A stretch of 64,000 nt of DNA from Malania oleifera (lineage: Eukaryota; Streptophyta; Magnoliopsida; Santalales; Ximeniaceae). Of the stretch, positions 10,113 to 22,196 are shown in pieces. The stretch covers positions 36,622,617-36,686,616 of the forward strand of contig NC_080421.1 of assembly GCF_029873635.1 (NCBI RefSeq). Reading direction: 5' to 3'. The position numbers and the translations under genes are program-made. The notes beneath the pieces were generated by a model that was not told where the DNA came from, did no database searches, and saw only the letters and a list, made by a program, of their open reading frames with translations. Each line of letters starts with the position of its first letter. The first letter of the stretch is position 1.

Positions 10113-12060
10113 TGTTGACCTTATAGGTCACATCCGGTTTTGATAATAATAAATACTCATATATTTGATAGTTATCTAGTTTATATGCAGGTTTATATTC
10201 GCAGATACTTTGATGGCACATGAAGTAGAGTATGAAGACCCTGAAAATCATTTTATGTTGTAATTCATTATTATTCAATTTGGGTCTGTAATGGTAATTA
10301 GGGAAAAATGTCTGTAATAAATCTCTATATATCATGCATATAGGCTAATTGTAAGCTCATAGACCTTAGAGAGACCTTAGGTCCCTACACAAGTGCACAA
10401 AATAGTCGACATGATCACTTATAATATTAGGGGAACAAATTGAAATGTAAATGAACTTATTACAAAAAAAATGAAAGAGGTCGGGCGACTGAACCTTCTG
10501 TGTTCAAAACACATCGGGCGCCCGAACTGTGAACAAGTCAACATGTTGACTTGAATTTGGGCGGCCGAACATATTTGACTACACTATCCATGGGTGACAA
10601 AACCGCTAAGGTGACCGTTCTCACCAACTTAGCCAACCGAACTTTACGTTCAAAATTTTCCCGAACGACCGAACACATAAGTTCGGTCAACGGAATCATA
10701 GACTAAGCGACCAAAACGCGGACAAAAAGATTTTCTCCTTCAATCAGCCAACCGAGCTCAGATTCGGGCACCCGAATGTTTAAAAGTTTCTTTTTTAACT
10801 AAGTCTACTCGAGCGACCAAACCAAGGTTCAGCCACCCAAAAACTCTCGGGTTGCTTAATCTTTTACCGAGGTTAAAATATTTAAACAGGGCTAAAATTT
10901 TTAAATTGTTTTTAAACAATTCTAATAATACCTTACATGTCATAAACAGTCATAATTTTCCCAAGTTCTATATATAGGGCCTCATTTGTGTGGATTAGAA
11001 AAAAATTAAGAACATCATTAGCGCAAAATCTTCTCAAACTCAAAATCCTATTTTGCCTATAATACTTCCAAATACTCTCATACCTTCATCCCTTTGATCA
11101 ATCTTAGCTTTGTGAGAGTTCTTGTTTGTGTTATTTCTTAGTATAGATTGCTTAATACTCCCATTACTCTTGTTTGATTGATTTATTTATTTTGGGGAGT
11201 TAAGCAAAGTTTATCCCACATATTTAAGTTTAATAAATCTTGTCTTGGGATAAACTCAGTAACTTGAGGATCTTTACATTGTCATTGCAAAATTCCTATA
11301 ACTATATTTTTGGTGTGCAAATATTTTTTACAAGCTATATTATCTTTCAAACAACTCTTGAGTCTATTTCATTGAAGAAAATATTTTTTGAATTGATTTG
11401 AATATTGTTGCAGCATCTTTGAAACCCTGATTTATTATTGAAATTTGAATATCTTGTTTCAAAGAAATAGTTTGTTTATACACTCTTGAGCATACTTGTG
11501 ATTATATCTTGTTGAGTGTTGCTTGCACAAAAATCACATTACAGAACTTACATTACCTATATTGTTGATGTGTGGTTGATTGATTACATTTGTTACATAT
11601 CTGCTTGATTGAGAAGTATAATCATTGTACCCTATTTTTATTGTGAAAATACTGTTGTATTCCAAGCGTGGCTTAAGGGGGCAGTAATTCAGTCCGGTAA
11701 GGATTGTATGTAAAGGTTGAGGTCAGTCTTGTGCTAATTGACCTAATTGTTTAGGTGTCGTTCCACCCATTAAGTGAGCTTATAGTGGTAATCCTTATAC
11801 TTGTTAGCCAAGACGGGGACGTAGGCAGTTTGTCGAACCTCGATAACATTTCTGGGTGTCATCTCTATTTACTACTTTGTTGTACATGCTTAGATAAATT
11901 AATTGTGCAATTTAATTTCCATTGTATATTTATATTGATTTACTTTATCTGCACTAGATTGACCTTAAGCTTGCGTAATACTACTGTTAGGGATTGACCT
12001 CGGAGATAAAATTTGAAAACACCAATTCACCCCCCTCTTGGGATTATGGTAAAGCTAACA
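10113..12060 (+). mobile_element. Solo LTR of a large copia family (subfamily B)
   Basis: It starts 'tgttgaccttataggtcaca' and ends 'ggattatggtaaagctaaca', matching the ends of the other large LTRs in the window. The flanks tatac (10108-10112) and tatgc (12061-12065) agree at four of five bases, consistent with a decayed target duplication. A primer-site-like sequence or coding region is absent on both sides, so this is a solo LTR. Between about 10480 and 10830 it has repeated motifs of the type 'tcgggcgcccgaac'. A TATA-like 'ctatatatagggcc' follows near 10970. Confidence 0.85.
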
Positions 12061-12377
12061 TATGCTCTTTGCAAACTATTGAAATTCATTACTCTTTAAC
12101 TTCCAAATAGTCAAGCATAGTTACCCCATATGTTTTTGTTGGTGTTTCGTATGATCAGAACACACGCAACGGAAGCTTACAACTAATCATGAATCACTCA
12201 ACAATCTCTAATGCAAAAACTCAATGATAAAATATACTAAAAAATCAATCAAACAATAATATGAACAAACATTGTGCATTTAATTATCCTATTGAAGATA
12301 AAATACAGAATATTTAAGATCGAACTTCTAAAAGTCTATCTTGATATTTTTAATTGAAATATACAGTCGATCTTACA
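12061..12377. other. Spacer between two solo LTRs
   Basis: No gene. The segment 'cagaacacacgcaacggaag' near 12159 resembles sequence found near LTR ends in plant retroelements, so this may be an older LTR fragment split by the insertion at 12383. Its other half would then begin at 14540. Confidence 0.35.
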
Positions 12378-12382
12378 TATTG

Positions 12383-14539
12383 TGTTGACTTATTTGGTCA
12401 CACCCAGTTTTGATTATGACAAATACTCGTGGTATTGATGGTTGTACTAAGACTTGCATGCAGGTTCACTATGCACGTGTATTTGTACTGAAAGATATAC
12501 CATGATGGCGTGCGGTGTTCGTGCCAAAGAATGAAAAAATATGTGTTATCTTTGTATTTATTATTTCATTTCTTCATTATGGGATGTAATTATTATGGAC
12601 TGTGCACTCCTATGACTTGTAATAATTTGCATCATGCATGATAGGTAGGTATGCTCAAATCGACCCTAGTTCGACTTTAGGTACCTACTTAGACCATAGA
12701 AAGACCTTAGGGAATACCCTTCGATTTACCGAAAGTCGATCGACACCAAATTTTTTTAGTGTCTTCAAAAAGACCTAAAAATGACCCTAGGACACTCACT
12801 CATGCACATATATGTTTGGTCATTTGATTAGGGTGTTTGCATAACTTAAAAAGAATCAAAATGTATGAAAATTACATGTTCGGTCGACCGTACTCCCATG
12901 TACAAAATGCCTAGGTTGACCGAACCCGGACCAGGTCAACAGTGTGACCACAGACTGGTCGACTGAACTCACATAGTTCAATTGACCCCGATTGACCAAA
13001 CTTCCCACGAGTCAACTTTCTGACCACCTAGTCGACCGAGCCCAAAATGTACTCCAATGCTCTGGTCGACTGAGGGTCCTCGGGAGGTGTCCCAACAACA
13101 TGGTTGACCGAACTACTCAGTTCAAATGTCCTCGGTCAACTGAACCTCACTAGAAGGAAAAATCGCCTTTGGAATTATAAGTCCGATCGACCGACCGAGT
13201 TAGTTCATTTTAGTCCCAGTCGACCAAACCTTGCAAAAAGGCCTCAGACATACATGTCTAGTCGACCGAATGGGCAGTTCATTTTTGGCCCAGTCAACCA
13301 AACCCCAAGAACTTAGGTTGACTAAACTTGTCCTGATCAACCGGTGCTCTCGGGTTGCCCCTTATTTTTTACCATGGTTAACTTTTTTAAATGGGATTAA
13401 AAATTTTCTAATTATTCTGCCTGTATCCTTAATGGTCGTATTTTTGGGGAAATCTATAAATTACCCCTCATTTGGAATAATTAGCAAGAGATTAGAAAGA
13501 TCATTAAGGTTAAAATACTCTCAAATCCAAAAATCATTGTATAGCCAATACTACTTCCAAACAGCACATACTCCTCATTCTTGATCTCTTTAAGCATTGT
13601 GAGTATCTCTAAGGCTATTTTGCTCAATCTCTTTAGCTAAAACTCTCATATGTATTATTGCTTGATTGATTTTCTTTAAAAGTTTAGCATTAAAGTTTTT
13701 TCACCGATTTTATTTGATAAATCTAGTGTGCAAAGACTTTAAGGGTTATGGTTCTTGCATTGTCATTGCAAGATACTAAACCTAATTTTTGGTGTGCAAA
13801 AATCCTTTTCAAAAAGCTTGTTTTCAAACAACTCTTTTGTGCTTTGTATATTGAAATATCCTACTGAGTTTGTTTCATTTAACTTGCTTATCATATTTTG
13901 AAACCCTGATCTGATTTTGTGTTATTCACATAGTGTGTTTCAAATATTGCTTGGATATACACTCTAGATCTAGACTGGAAATCTATACTTGATTGAGTGT
14001 TTAGCACACATTAGAGCACTGAGCATATTTACATATCATTCGTGCTTACAACATTGATTGAGCTGTATTGGTGCACACATCTGCTTGTCTAGAAGAGTAT
14101 TTCTGTATACACATTGGTTATATTCCAGGCACGGGCCTCAAGAGGGAGACTAACCCTATGGAATAGTTTCGGATTGGCTTAGACCCGGTTAGGAAAGTTA
14201 GGTGTGTCATCCTGTTAAGGCGTATTGGTTAAGGTCAGCCCCTTGAATTGACCTAGTTTGTATAGGTGCCGCTCCACCCATTTAAGTGAGTATTATAGTG
14301 GTAATTCTTGTGCTGGTGTGGCCAAGGCGGGGACATAGGCATAGTTGGTCGAACCTCAATAACATATCGTGTGTGTTCTTCACATTTCCACACTTTACCT
14401 TTACTACAAGTGTATGTTATTTGTTGATTGCGTAGACTAACCCTAGGCTGTATTACACTGTTGATAAAACCAGTTAACCTAGGCGATAAATTTTAAATAC
14501 CCAATTCATCCCCCCACTTGGGTTGCACCAAAGATAACG
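12383..14539 (+). mobile_element. Solo LTR of a large copia family (subfamily A), TSD 'tattg'
   Basis: It starts 'tgttgacttatttggtcaca' and ends 'gcaccaaagataacg', where the expected terminal CA has become CG. The 5-bp flanks 12378-12382 and 14540-14544 are identical (tattg), which proves a single insertion event later reduced to one LTR. The interior has an array of GGTCGACC-like palindromes from about 12730 to 13340. A TATA-like 'ctataaattacccc' near 13452 follows, then the conserved R/U5 block with 'cacgggcctcaagagggaga'. Confidence 0.9.
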
Positions 14540-14725
14540 TATTGCTTATCCATAGAAGAATTAATATTAGAAGTTGGGTTGTGGTATTATTGGTGTTGTG
14601 ATTGTAATCAAGTTAAATTAAAAAGGGATTGTGTGATAATAAATTAAAAAAGGTTATACTTAACTAATGATATTTTTGAAAACCCAATTCACCCCCCCCC
14701 CCTTCTTGGGAAGTGCACCTTTAAT
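14540..14725 (+). repeat. 3'-terminal fragment of an older LTR
   Basis: The block 'gaaaacccaattcacc', then a 10-base C-run and 'cttcttgggaagtgcacc' at about 14675-14720, is the same terminal signature as the large copia LTRs. The sequence before it is the older flank into which 12383-14539 inserted. Only the terminal part is recognisable. Confidence 0.55.
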
Positions 14726-14837
14726 CTCACATACCTTAAGCCTCAGCATCAAGGCTACTACTGTATTGGGGTTGTTATCTAAGCCACAAAATAAAGTAAC
14801 AAAAATCGAGCAGAATAAATAATGATGAGGGATGAAC

Positions 14838-15117
14838 AAAATTTCAAAATTTCAGCTCAATTGGATGAGAAATCAGCATTCGATTGTCAAAATCAAATTG
14901 ACTGCGCAGGCACCTCCAATCTTGAAGTTGTTGCCACAATGGAGTTGCTGTCTAAGCCACTAAACCAAATTTATAAAACTCCAAATGCCAATTTGACCAA
15001 CTTGAATGAATAAGCATGAGTCATAGTAAATTGTCAAAATTTCAGTTCAATCAGACAAGAATTCACCATTTGATTGTCAAGATCAAGCTGACTACACAGA
15101 CACCTCCAATCTTGAAT
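14838..15117. repeat. Imperfect direct repeat pair of about 90 bp
   Basis: The stretch at 14838-14926 ('caaaatttcagctcaat', 'cattcgattgtcaaaatcaa', 'cacctccaatcttgaa') recurs at about 15027-15117 ('caaaatttcagttcaat', 'catttgattgtcaagatcaa', 'cacctccaatcttgaa'). The origin is unknown; no coding sense was recognised. Confidence 0.75.
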
Positions 15118-15981
15118 TTTTAACAAACAATTTTCTTCTCTCTCCCTCACTCTTTCTTAGCTGTCCCAAGGATGCATGAAGCCTTTTTTTTTTACTCCTT
15201 TATTCTTATGCGGCCATCAACTCCCCTTACAGATGGCCCTTTCTTATAGAGCTAAGGTTTCATTCATCATTAAAAGAAAATCAAACCATCTTAGTCAATT
15301 TCCTTTCTTTCCATGTGTGTGCTTTCCATTTGCAGAGAGTTTCCATTATAAGCTCAATTGGATGTGTCCTGCTGATTTCTTTTCATGTAAATCTCAAGAA
15401 AGTCAATTGAATTAGGAAACAAATCATCATTCTTTATTGCAAACCAATCAATTTTGAGAAATAAATCATTTAATTTAATTGAATATTTTGGCATATTCCC
15501 TTTTGTATTTTTCTTATATTCCACTGTATTTCTTTGATGTATTTTCTTGAAATTCAGTATTTGTATGAACAATGAGAATGTTTAAAATTTTTATATTGGG
15601 TCCTAGACAAAATAGGGTGCCTATAGTGTGAGTGGCAGAAGGGGAGATTCAAGGACCTTTGGTGTTAGGGGATAAAATAAAACCAACACGAATAACCATA
15701 GCATTGTTCCTTTAGGGTAAAGCTTCCAAACTTTTCAACTTATAATCCCATCAAATGGGAGCAACAAATAGCACTTCCAACTCATTTGTTAAGTTAAATT
15801 GTGGGCATGATGTCTTTTATTATGCTTTAATATTTCTAAAATTGTAGCATTCATTTATTTTGATGAGTGATCTATATTGAGAGTTTTTTCTTGTTAATGT
15901 CATCCTACTTAGAGGACTTTATCTCTACTCTTTCTCTCTCTTTATTGTGTGTTTTCCTTACCGCTGAAGCTTTTTTAATGT

Positions 15982-15984
<3 letters not shown>
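15118..15984. other. No gene seen
   Basis: Pyrimidine-rich and AT-rich sequence. A 79-codon plus frame (15176-15415) and its neighbours lack recognisable domains and look like chance open frames. Confidence 0.5.
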
Positions 15985-16048
<64 letters not shown>

Positions 16049-16178
16049 TAAGGAATAAGAGAGGCTAGGACACTAGAGTCATAATATATATATATATATA
16101 GCAAAGACAATTGCAACAGTGACACAATCTCAACTAGTGATTGTACACTAGAGTCATAATATATATATATATATATAT

Positions 16179-16260
<82 letters not shown>
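15985..16260. repeat. Compound GA/TA microsatellite block with duplicated spacers
   Basis: (GA)n at about 15985-16048, (TA)n at about 16084-16100, (TA)n at about 16159-16179 and (GA)n at 16180-16259. The spacer 'acactagagtcataatat' occurs twice (about 16070 and 16146), and 'aagagaggctagg' also occurs twice. The block therefore grew by local duplication as well as slippage. The long Arg-Glu and Ser-Leu frames across it are products of the repeat, not genes. Confidence 0.95.
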
Positions 16261-16263
<3 letters not shown>

Positions 16264-16573
16264 AAGAGAGTAAGAGAGGCTAGGGTAGTGGACAATAGTG
16301 ATTGGGGCAAAGGCCATTGCAATGGTGATAGAGTCATAATTGATTATTGGAACTTATAGGGAGGGTTGACATGGTGGCAATTATGGCATTAGGATGGTAG
16401 GGTTACTATAAATGGAGGAAACGTAGCATAGCATGTTTGATTAAGGAAAAATATGGTAGACTTTTCTAGGAAAAGAAATTAGCAAAAATATTGTAGTTTC
16501 AACCCTTTTACTATTATTATTATTTTTTTTAAGGTGATGCCATTTATATTAAATGGTGTTATTTTTGGTTAAA

Positions 16574-16774
16574 TGAAGGGGAGTTTAGGTGCAATGGTAA
16601 AGTTGCCTTTTTGTGACCTGGAGATCATCGGTTCAAGGCATGGAAACAACCTTTTGCAAAAATGTAAGTTAGGGTTGCATAACACATCATAGTCCGCCCC
16701 TTCCTCGAACCTTGCATGCATTGTAGCTTTGTGCATGGGGGTGTGCTTTTCTTTTTCTTTTTTTTTTCTTTATC
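16574..16774 (+). mobile_element. tRNA-derived SINE, Au-type
   Basis: The sequence has a Pol III box A ('ttaggtgcaatggtaaag', 16584-16601) and box B ('cggttcaaggc', 16629-16639). It continues with the typical Au SINE body: 'tggaaacaaccttttgca', 'gggttgcataaca', 'agtccgccccttcctcgaac' and 'gtgcatggggg', then a T-rich tail. The left flank 'atttttggttaaa' (16561-16573) recurs on the right as 'atttttggtt' (16775-16784), continued by 'aaa' at 33465-33467 after the copia element that landed inside the duplication. Confidence 0.85.
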
Positions 16775-16784
16775 ATTTTTGGTT

Positions 16785-17360
16785 TTTGCTGAGTGTGCGC
16801 AGTGGAAGATCTCGCACAAACTCTCACGAAACAATCAATAGAACAAAAAAGTAAACACTCAATGATGAACCATGAACCTAACAAACACTCAACAATGAGA
16901 ATCAATGAAAATAATAATCAAAACACAATAATTAACGTGGATTAAAATTTTTCCTACATCCATGGAGCAGCATTAGTTTTCACTATCAATAATGAAGCTT
17001 ACAAGCTTAATCTCTTCTAGGGTTACATAATAAACATTATATAACAATCTAATGTGTACAGAAGACCTACAGTTGATCTAAAACACTTATGTAGAAATCC
17101 CACAAAGAAAATCCCTCTAATTAGCACAATCTATTGATCTTGGATTTGAAAATCCGTGACGTCCACGATTGAAATCGTCAACAATTTGAAGCCTAGAAAA
17201 TTGCCTTAATAACACTACATGAAACAGTCGAGGGTTACCCCCAAACCGTCGATGGTTTGCTCTCCATGGCTGCAACCTGCATCTCTCTCTTGATCCTCGC
17301 TTCACAGTGCTTTCTCTCGATATATGCGTTCCACTCAGAATATGAGCCACATTCCCAAAA
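16785..17360 (-). repeat. 3' LTR of the minus-strand copia element
   Basis: It shares long blocks with 32834-33459, including 'cactcaacaatgagaatcaa', 'aatgaagcttacaagcttaa' and 'caatctaatgtgtacagaag'. Its inner edge (17360) abuts 'atctccaccttgg', the reverse complement of the polypurine tract. Confidence 0.9.
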
Positions 17361-17373
17361 ATCTCCACCTTGG
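17361..17373 (-). other. Polypurine tract of the minus-strand copia element
   Basis: On the minus strand 'ccaaggtggagat' lies directly before the 3' LTR, as in many plant copia elements. Confidence 0.8.
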
Positions 17374-19895
17374 CAAATATTCACCACTTAGTAGAAATTC
17401 TAAAGCATAATCCCCTTATTACTCCTCCCGAGCTAGTAGATAACGAGGCACTTCCTCTCTAACACCTAGAGACGTAAACCAAGTCCAAGCCACACTTGAA
17501 CTTGACCTTGGTAAAAGGAACTCCACCAAGTTGAAAACCTAACTCCTTGAATGATCCTCTAAACCACAAAACCACCTTGGTAGCCTTAGCCTCTCCCAAG
17601 AACTTTGATCCAGTTGTAACTAGTGCACCCAAAGACTATACCCCGGATTTTCAACAATTAGGCCTTCCCATAACATACCCCGTTGCAAGCCTCCTATCTT
17701 CCAAGTCCCATGTGTAGCCTCCATCTGCGAACCTCACAACTGATGGATCCCTTTATTTCTTGCCAAAGTTCGCAATCGCATTGGCATAGGAAAGCTTTGA
17801 CACAACGTGAACATCAATGTTCATCCATGAGTACTGAGCAATAGACTGCTTACTTTGATTCGCCAACGGTGTACCGGTGACCGGTTTAGCATTACCATGA
17901 TAAACCTCTCCAACACCCGATCCCCAAAACCGCCCTAAGATAACCACAATCTCGATGTAGCTTTATCTACATGGCCACCCTAAGATAACACCAATTATGA
18001 CTACAAGTCACCCTGAGATAATACCAATCTCCTTGTGACTTTAACCTTGCGAATCTTGAACCGAAGAATAATATTGGCAGCACCCAACACCTTCATGTCA
18101 ACTTCCTTTCTCAACAGAGTCCCTAACTGATTTACCTAAGTTTGAACCTTCCCAACAATCAGCATGTCACTTACATAAAACAACAGAATACTTGCCCACT
18201 TGTAGCCTATCTCCCTTTTCCTCTCTATAAGCACCACTAACACCCCCCCCCCCCGACGTTTGATTCTTATACAATACGTTCATCTCCTCTGCCATGGCAC
18301 CTATCCATATACCATTCTCCCGGTCGTGCACTACCTCCTAAAAGGTAGTAGGATCCTTCTTAGTAGTAATGGTTGCATAAGACATTAAATCATATTTGGG
18401 TGGTAACCTGATAGTGCACCTGAGCCCATTGTGATCCTGCTGGTGTCCCGAGCTTGAACTCCCTACATTATGACCAATGTCATCTCTACTTTGAGTCTAA
18501 AACTCCCCCTGCATCACAATCTCCTTTATGCTCCAGTTTATCCTATGACACTGCAAGTCTCCTAAGTTAGAACTCCCTGAAATTTTGACCTGAGTCTCCA
18601 ACTCCACCTGCACAACATGGTCATTACTGCTATTGCAGCTTTCTGGCACCCTTTTCTCTTCATCTACTTGAGTACCCTGTCCTATGGCTTTAACACCTAA
18701 TGTTATGTATCCACCAATTACCACACTATTTGCCATTGGATCACCTATCTTAAACCCATCTTTCTTATATACCAGAAAGATGCACTGTCCATATATAACA
18801 CCAAGCCTTAATCCCACCTCACTAGAAATGTGCATAGCTAGACCTCCACAGCCTACCGCATAAACAGTCTAAGCCTCTCCTGCAACTCTCCCATCTAGTG
18901 ATACCTTTGGTGATTGATTAACTAAGAAACACACTATACTAACTAACTTCACTAAGAAGTACCTTGAAAGCCCTCGTATGCCACGAACGCCAATGTACTC
19001 AGTACCAATATCTGACCTGAGGAACGCTTTCTTAGTCTGGTACTCCACCTCAGCCACAAGTTACACCTGACAAACAACTCTAACTTGTGCCGCATGAGAT
19101 AGCCCCAGAACTTTCATGATAACCTCATGAAATACCCGTGTCTAACCCATGATGCTGCCCTCACCAATCCCTAAACATCCACACCAATGTACTTAAGAAG
19201 CCCACCGTTTTGTGTGTGGTTATGTTACACAAAATGGTATTACTTGACTCAGAACTCTCAACTGCAGCTCCACCTACAATTGCATTACCCTACAATGTAT
19301 ATAGATTCTTTGCTATCCTTTGTCCCTTCACTACCATCAATACGCCATCATCGTTCCACCTTCAGACTTGTAGCTATACTCCTTACAATCCAAAGTACCC
19401 AATGATATCACATTCTTCCATAGATCGGGTACAAGTCCTACCCCACACAATGCCCTTGCTAGACCGTTATACATCTTGATCCTAATATCCCCTATTTCGA
19501 CAACTTTACAGACTGCACCATTTTTCCATCAGAATGAAACCAGGACTCACCAATCTGTAAGTAGTGAACCAGACTCTGTTGGGCATCATGTGAAAAGAGC
19601 ATCTCGAGTCTAGGATCCAAGAATCCGTGAGGTGTTCTGAACTTGATGAAACAGAAAGCATCTCACAATCACTGCTCCTTGAATCCCCTTCTTCCACTAC
19701 ATTCATAGATTTTTATGAACCCTCTTAAGATTTTTCCCTTCCCTTCTCCCACTTCGAATATTCCGATTTTATGTGCCCTAGTTTCTCGCACTTAAAACAG
19801 TAAACATCCTTCCTCCTCCTGGACTAAGTTTTTCTACCACTCAATTAACTCCAAGACTTACCTCTCCCACAATCCCGATTTCCCTTCGCCACAAG
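17374..19895 (-). pseudogene. Minus-strand copia gag C-terminus and pol remnant (zinc knuckle, PR, INT, RT, RNase H)
   Basis: Reading down the minus strand from 19895: a zinc knuckle 'CFKCEKLGHIKSEY' in which the last cysteine is lost (about 19810-19765); a protease block 'SWILDSRCSFHM', where the catalytic DSG is DSR (about 19620-19585); integrase pieces 'LRSDIGTEYIGV' and 'NQSPKVSLDGRVAGEA' (19060-18870); 'HISSEVGLRLG...QCIFLVYKK' (18835-18780). The RT start 'TTFQEVVHDRENGIW' and 'AMAEEMNVLYKNQT' follow, then a jump to 'VDMKVLGAANIIL' that skips the RT catalytic core. RNase H-like 'WDLEDRRLATGYV' is near 17710-17670. Stops and frameshifts are frequent. Confidence 0.85.
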
Positions 19896-19900
19896 CCCTT

Positions 19901-21271
19901 TGTTGACTCTACGACTCCAATCCGATTTTGATAATGACAAATCACTTGGTATTTGATCTGTGTATTGAGTTTGTGAACATGACCTATATTAAGCATGCAT
20001 GGAAAGATAATGAGTCATGGAAGCCATAAAGTAAAGCTAACATATCTTGGCAAGATCCATGGAACTCAAAGAGTACGAGAATTAAGATGCAAGTGGCAAA
20101 GTTCAAGAACGTCTTGGGAATGGGTATTTAGAACTCATGTACTTACATTCTCATACGATTTAATTTGAGACTCAACATAACATAGAATGACTTTAGGATT
20201 CATGCATTTCATGTATATCATTAGGGGACTTTCATGGGCTTATAAATAATTTTAAAATCATGGAAAATATGTTTTATAAAAGACCCAAGAAAGAAAGCAA
20301 AGTAGACTTTTAAATTAGAAAAGAGAAATTGAGAAAAAGGGCACCTCGGTAGCTTGAACTCAACTTCAATCACCTGAAGAATTTCTTCAGTAGCTTAAAG
20401 ATTAAGTTCGGTAGCCTAAAGAATTAATGGGAAAAACAGAATCTGGCCGAGGTACTTCGATTGCCTAAACTGGAACTTTGGTCGCCTGAAGTCACTTTAG
20501 GAGCCTAAACTTCAACTTTAGTAGCCTGAAGTCGCGGGAAAGTTTAAAATTCAAATTTTTATTAATAGAACTCACAAGCTTTTTCTTTGATCCAATAGTT
20601 GAGATCAATCTTGAGGGTAAGACACTACAAATATTGAATATCTAAACCCTAGAACGAAGCTAAGACACACAAGAAAAGAAGAACACATCTTATTGAAAGA
20701 GAATAGAGAAGCTTGAGCTGATTGATATACGATTGCCTGCAATTCATTTTACTCATCGTCTTTGAGCAAATCAACTCAGAAAATCAGAAGGGAACTCACA
20801 TATACATTTTGTATTTCTTCTTGGTATTGAGGTTTGGTGATTCAACTTATTTTTTTTTCAAAAGCTTCTCATCTCATCACTTGCTATTGAATATATTTAG
20901 AGAATTTGATCTTGAGCATTCTTAACCATATAGAGATTTTTTTAACAAGTTCATGACTTGAAAAAGTTTACTTTGTCATTGAGATATATATTTTTCAAAC
21001 AACCGCTCATTTAGAAATCTATAGTTAAAATGTGCCAAGTGATAGAGAGTAAGTAAATGTTTTATGTAGATAATCTCACTGCTTGGTAAAAGATTTGTTT
21101 TTCTTCATTGGTTAAAAAGTTTTGATTCTAGTGTGTGGTTGTTATAGGATCTATATTTTAGATATATCAACGCTTGATTAAATATCCTTGGTTTTTATAA
21201 ATATACATTTTATTGAGGGATATTTTTTTTGAACAACAATATATTCAGTTTGTGAGTGTTGAACATCATTA

Positions 21272-21323
<52 letters not shown>

Positions 21324-22141
21324 CATACATACTTGCATATAACAAAGATTGTGTTGAGATTGAATATTTGAAAGGAACCTTTTTGATTGTAATTGATATA
21401 ATCTTCAAAGATTTTTGATAAGTTCACAAAGATATATTTGTGCATTTTAGCAAAGAGAACGCAAACCCTAATATTCTCCAAAGTATTGATTTATAAAAAT
21501 ATTTTTGAGAGATTTGATAAAAAGGAATTTGTGTGTTGAAGCATATCATACATAAACAATTGTATTGTTTCCTACATTCTGAGCTTCAAGTTATATCATA
21601 TGTTAATGTATTATGAATTTGAATTGTACTCATGAGCTTTTGTGGGAAGCAATTTTGAGTGTTTGAGATTTCATTTTATTCACAATTTGACTTGTGAACC
21701 GAGGTTTGAGGAGAGAGCTGTATCTTTTGTAAGTAGTGGAGTACGAGGGTGTTGTGCCTCTCGTAAGCAGCGGATTGTGAGGAAAGCTCCATCCCAATTT
21801 AAGGATCAGGGATTCTAGTGAAATCCTTGAGTGGTTGCTCACGGCGAGGATGTAGGTCGAGTTGGCTGAACCTCGTAAATACTGCGTTTGTCTTCTCTCT
21901 TCCCTATACTCTTTACTTTCAGCATTACATTTAAATTGGTCGTATTGCATGTGTAGGTTGAATAACATTGCACACAATTAATTGGGTAATAAGAACTCAT
22001 TGGTAAATTAAATTTAATTTTGTAATAAATCCCTAAAATTGATTAGTTAAATATGCAAATAGGGATTAAGTGGTAAATAGATTCAAGGAATTTTTAAAAT
22101 ACCCAATTCACCCCCCTCTTAGGATTACACCTAATTCAACA
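19901..22141 (+). repeat. 5' LTR of the full-length copia element (subfamily C)
   Basis: Begins 'tgttgactctacgactccaa' and ends 'ggattacacctaattcaaca'. About 14 differences from the 3' LTR are visible in the first 240 bases, so the copies are close but clearly not new. A motif cluster of the form 'tcggtagcctgaac'/'tcgcctgaag' occupies about 20340-20535. A (TA)n then (CATA)n microsatellite lies at about 21274-21332. The 3' end has the C-run signature. Confidence 0.95.
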
Positions 22142-22156
22142 ATTGGTATCAGAGAG
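22142..22156 (+). other. Primer binding site
   Basis: 'attggtatcagagag' directly follows the LTR terminal CA. TGGTATCAGAG is complementary to the 3' end of plant initiator tRNA-Met, the usual copia primer. Confidence 0.9.
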
Positions 22157-22196
22157 GGTTTACATAGACTTAATAGTTCTTGTGTAAAAAGATCAC

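Noticed and set aside
13104..13584. Arg/Pro/Asn-rich frames across the palindrome array as a repeat protein
   Set aside because: They follow the GGTCGACC motif array of a solo LTR and are not kept between copies.
15867..16359. Long Arg-Glu and Ser-Leu open frames on both strands
   Set aside because: They are translations of GA/TC microsatellites.
16584..16639. A tRNA gene
   Set aside because: The Pol III A and B boxes belong to a SINE; no cloverleaf or anticodon arm can be drawn, and the body matches the Au SINE type.
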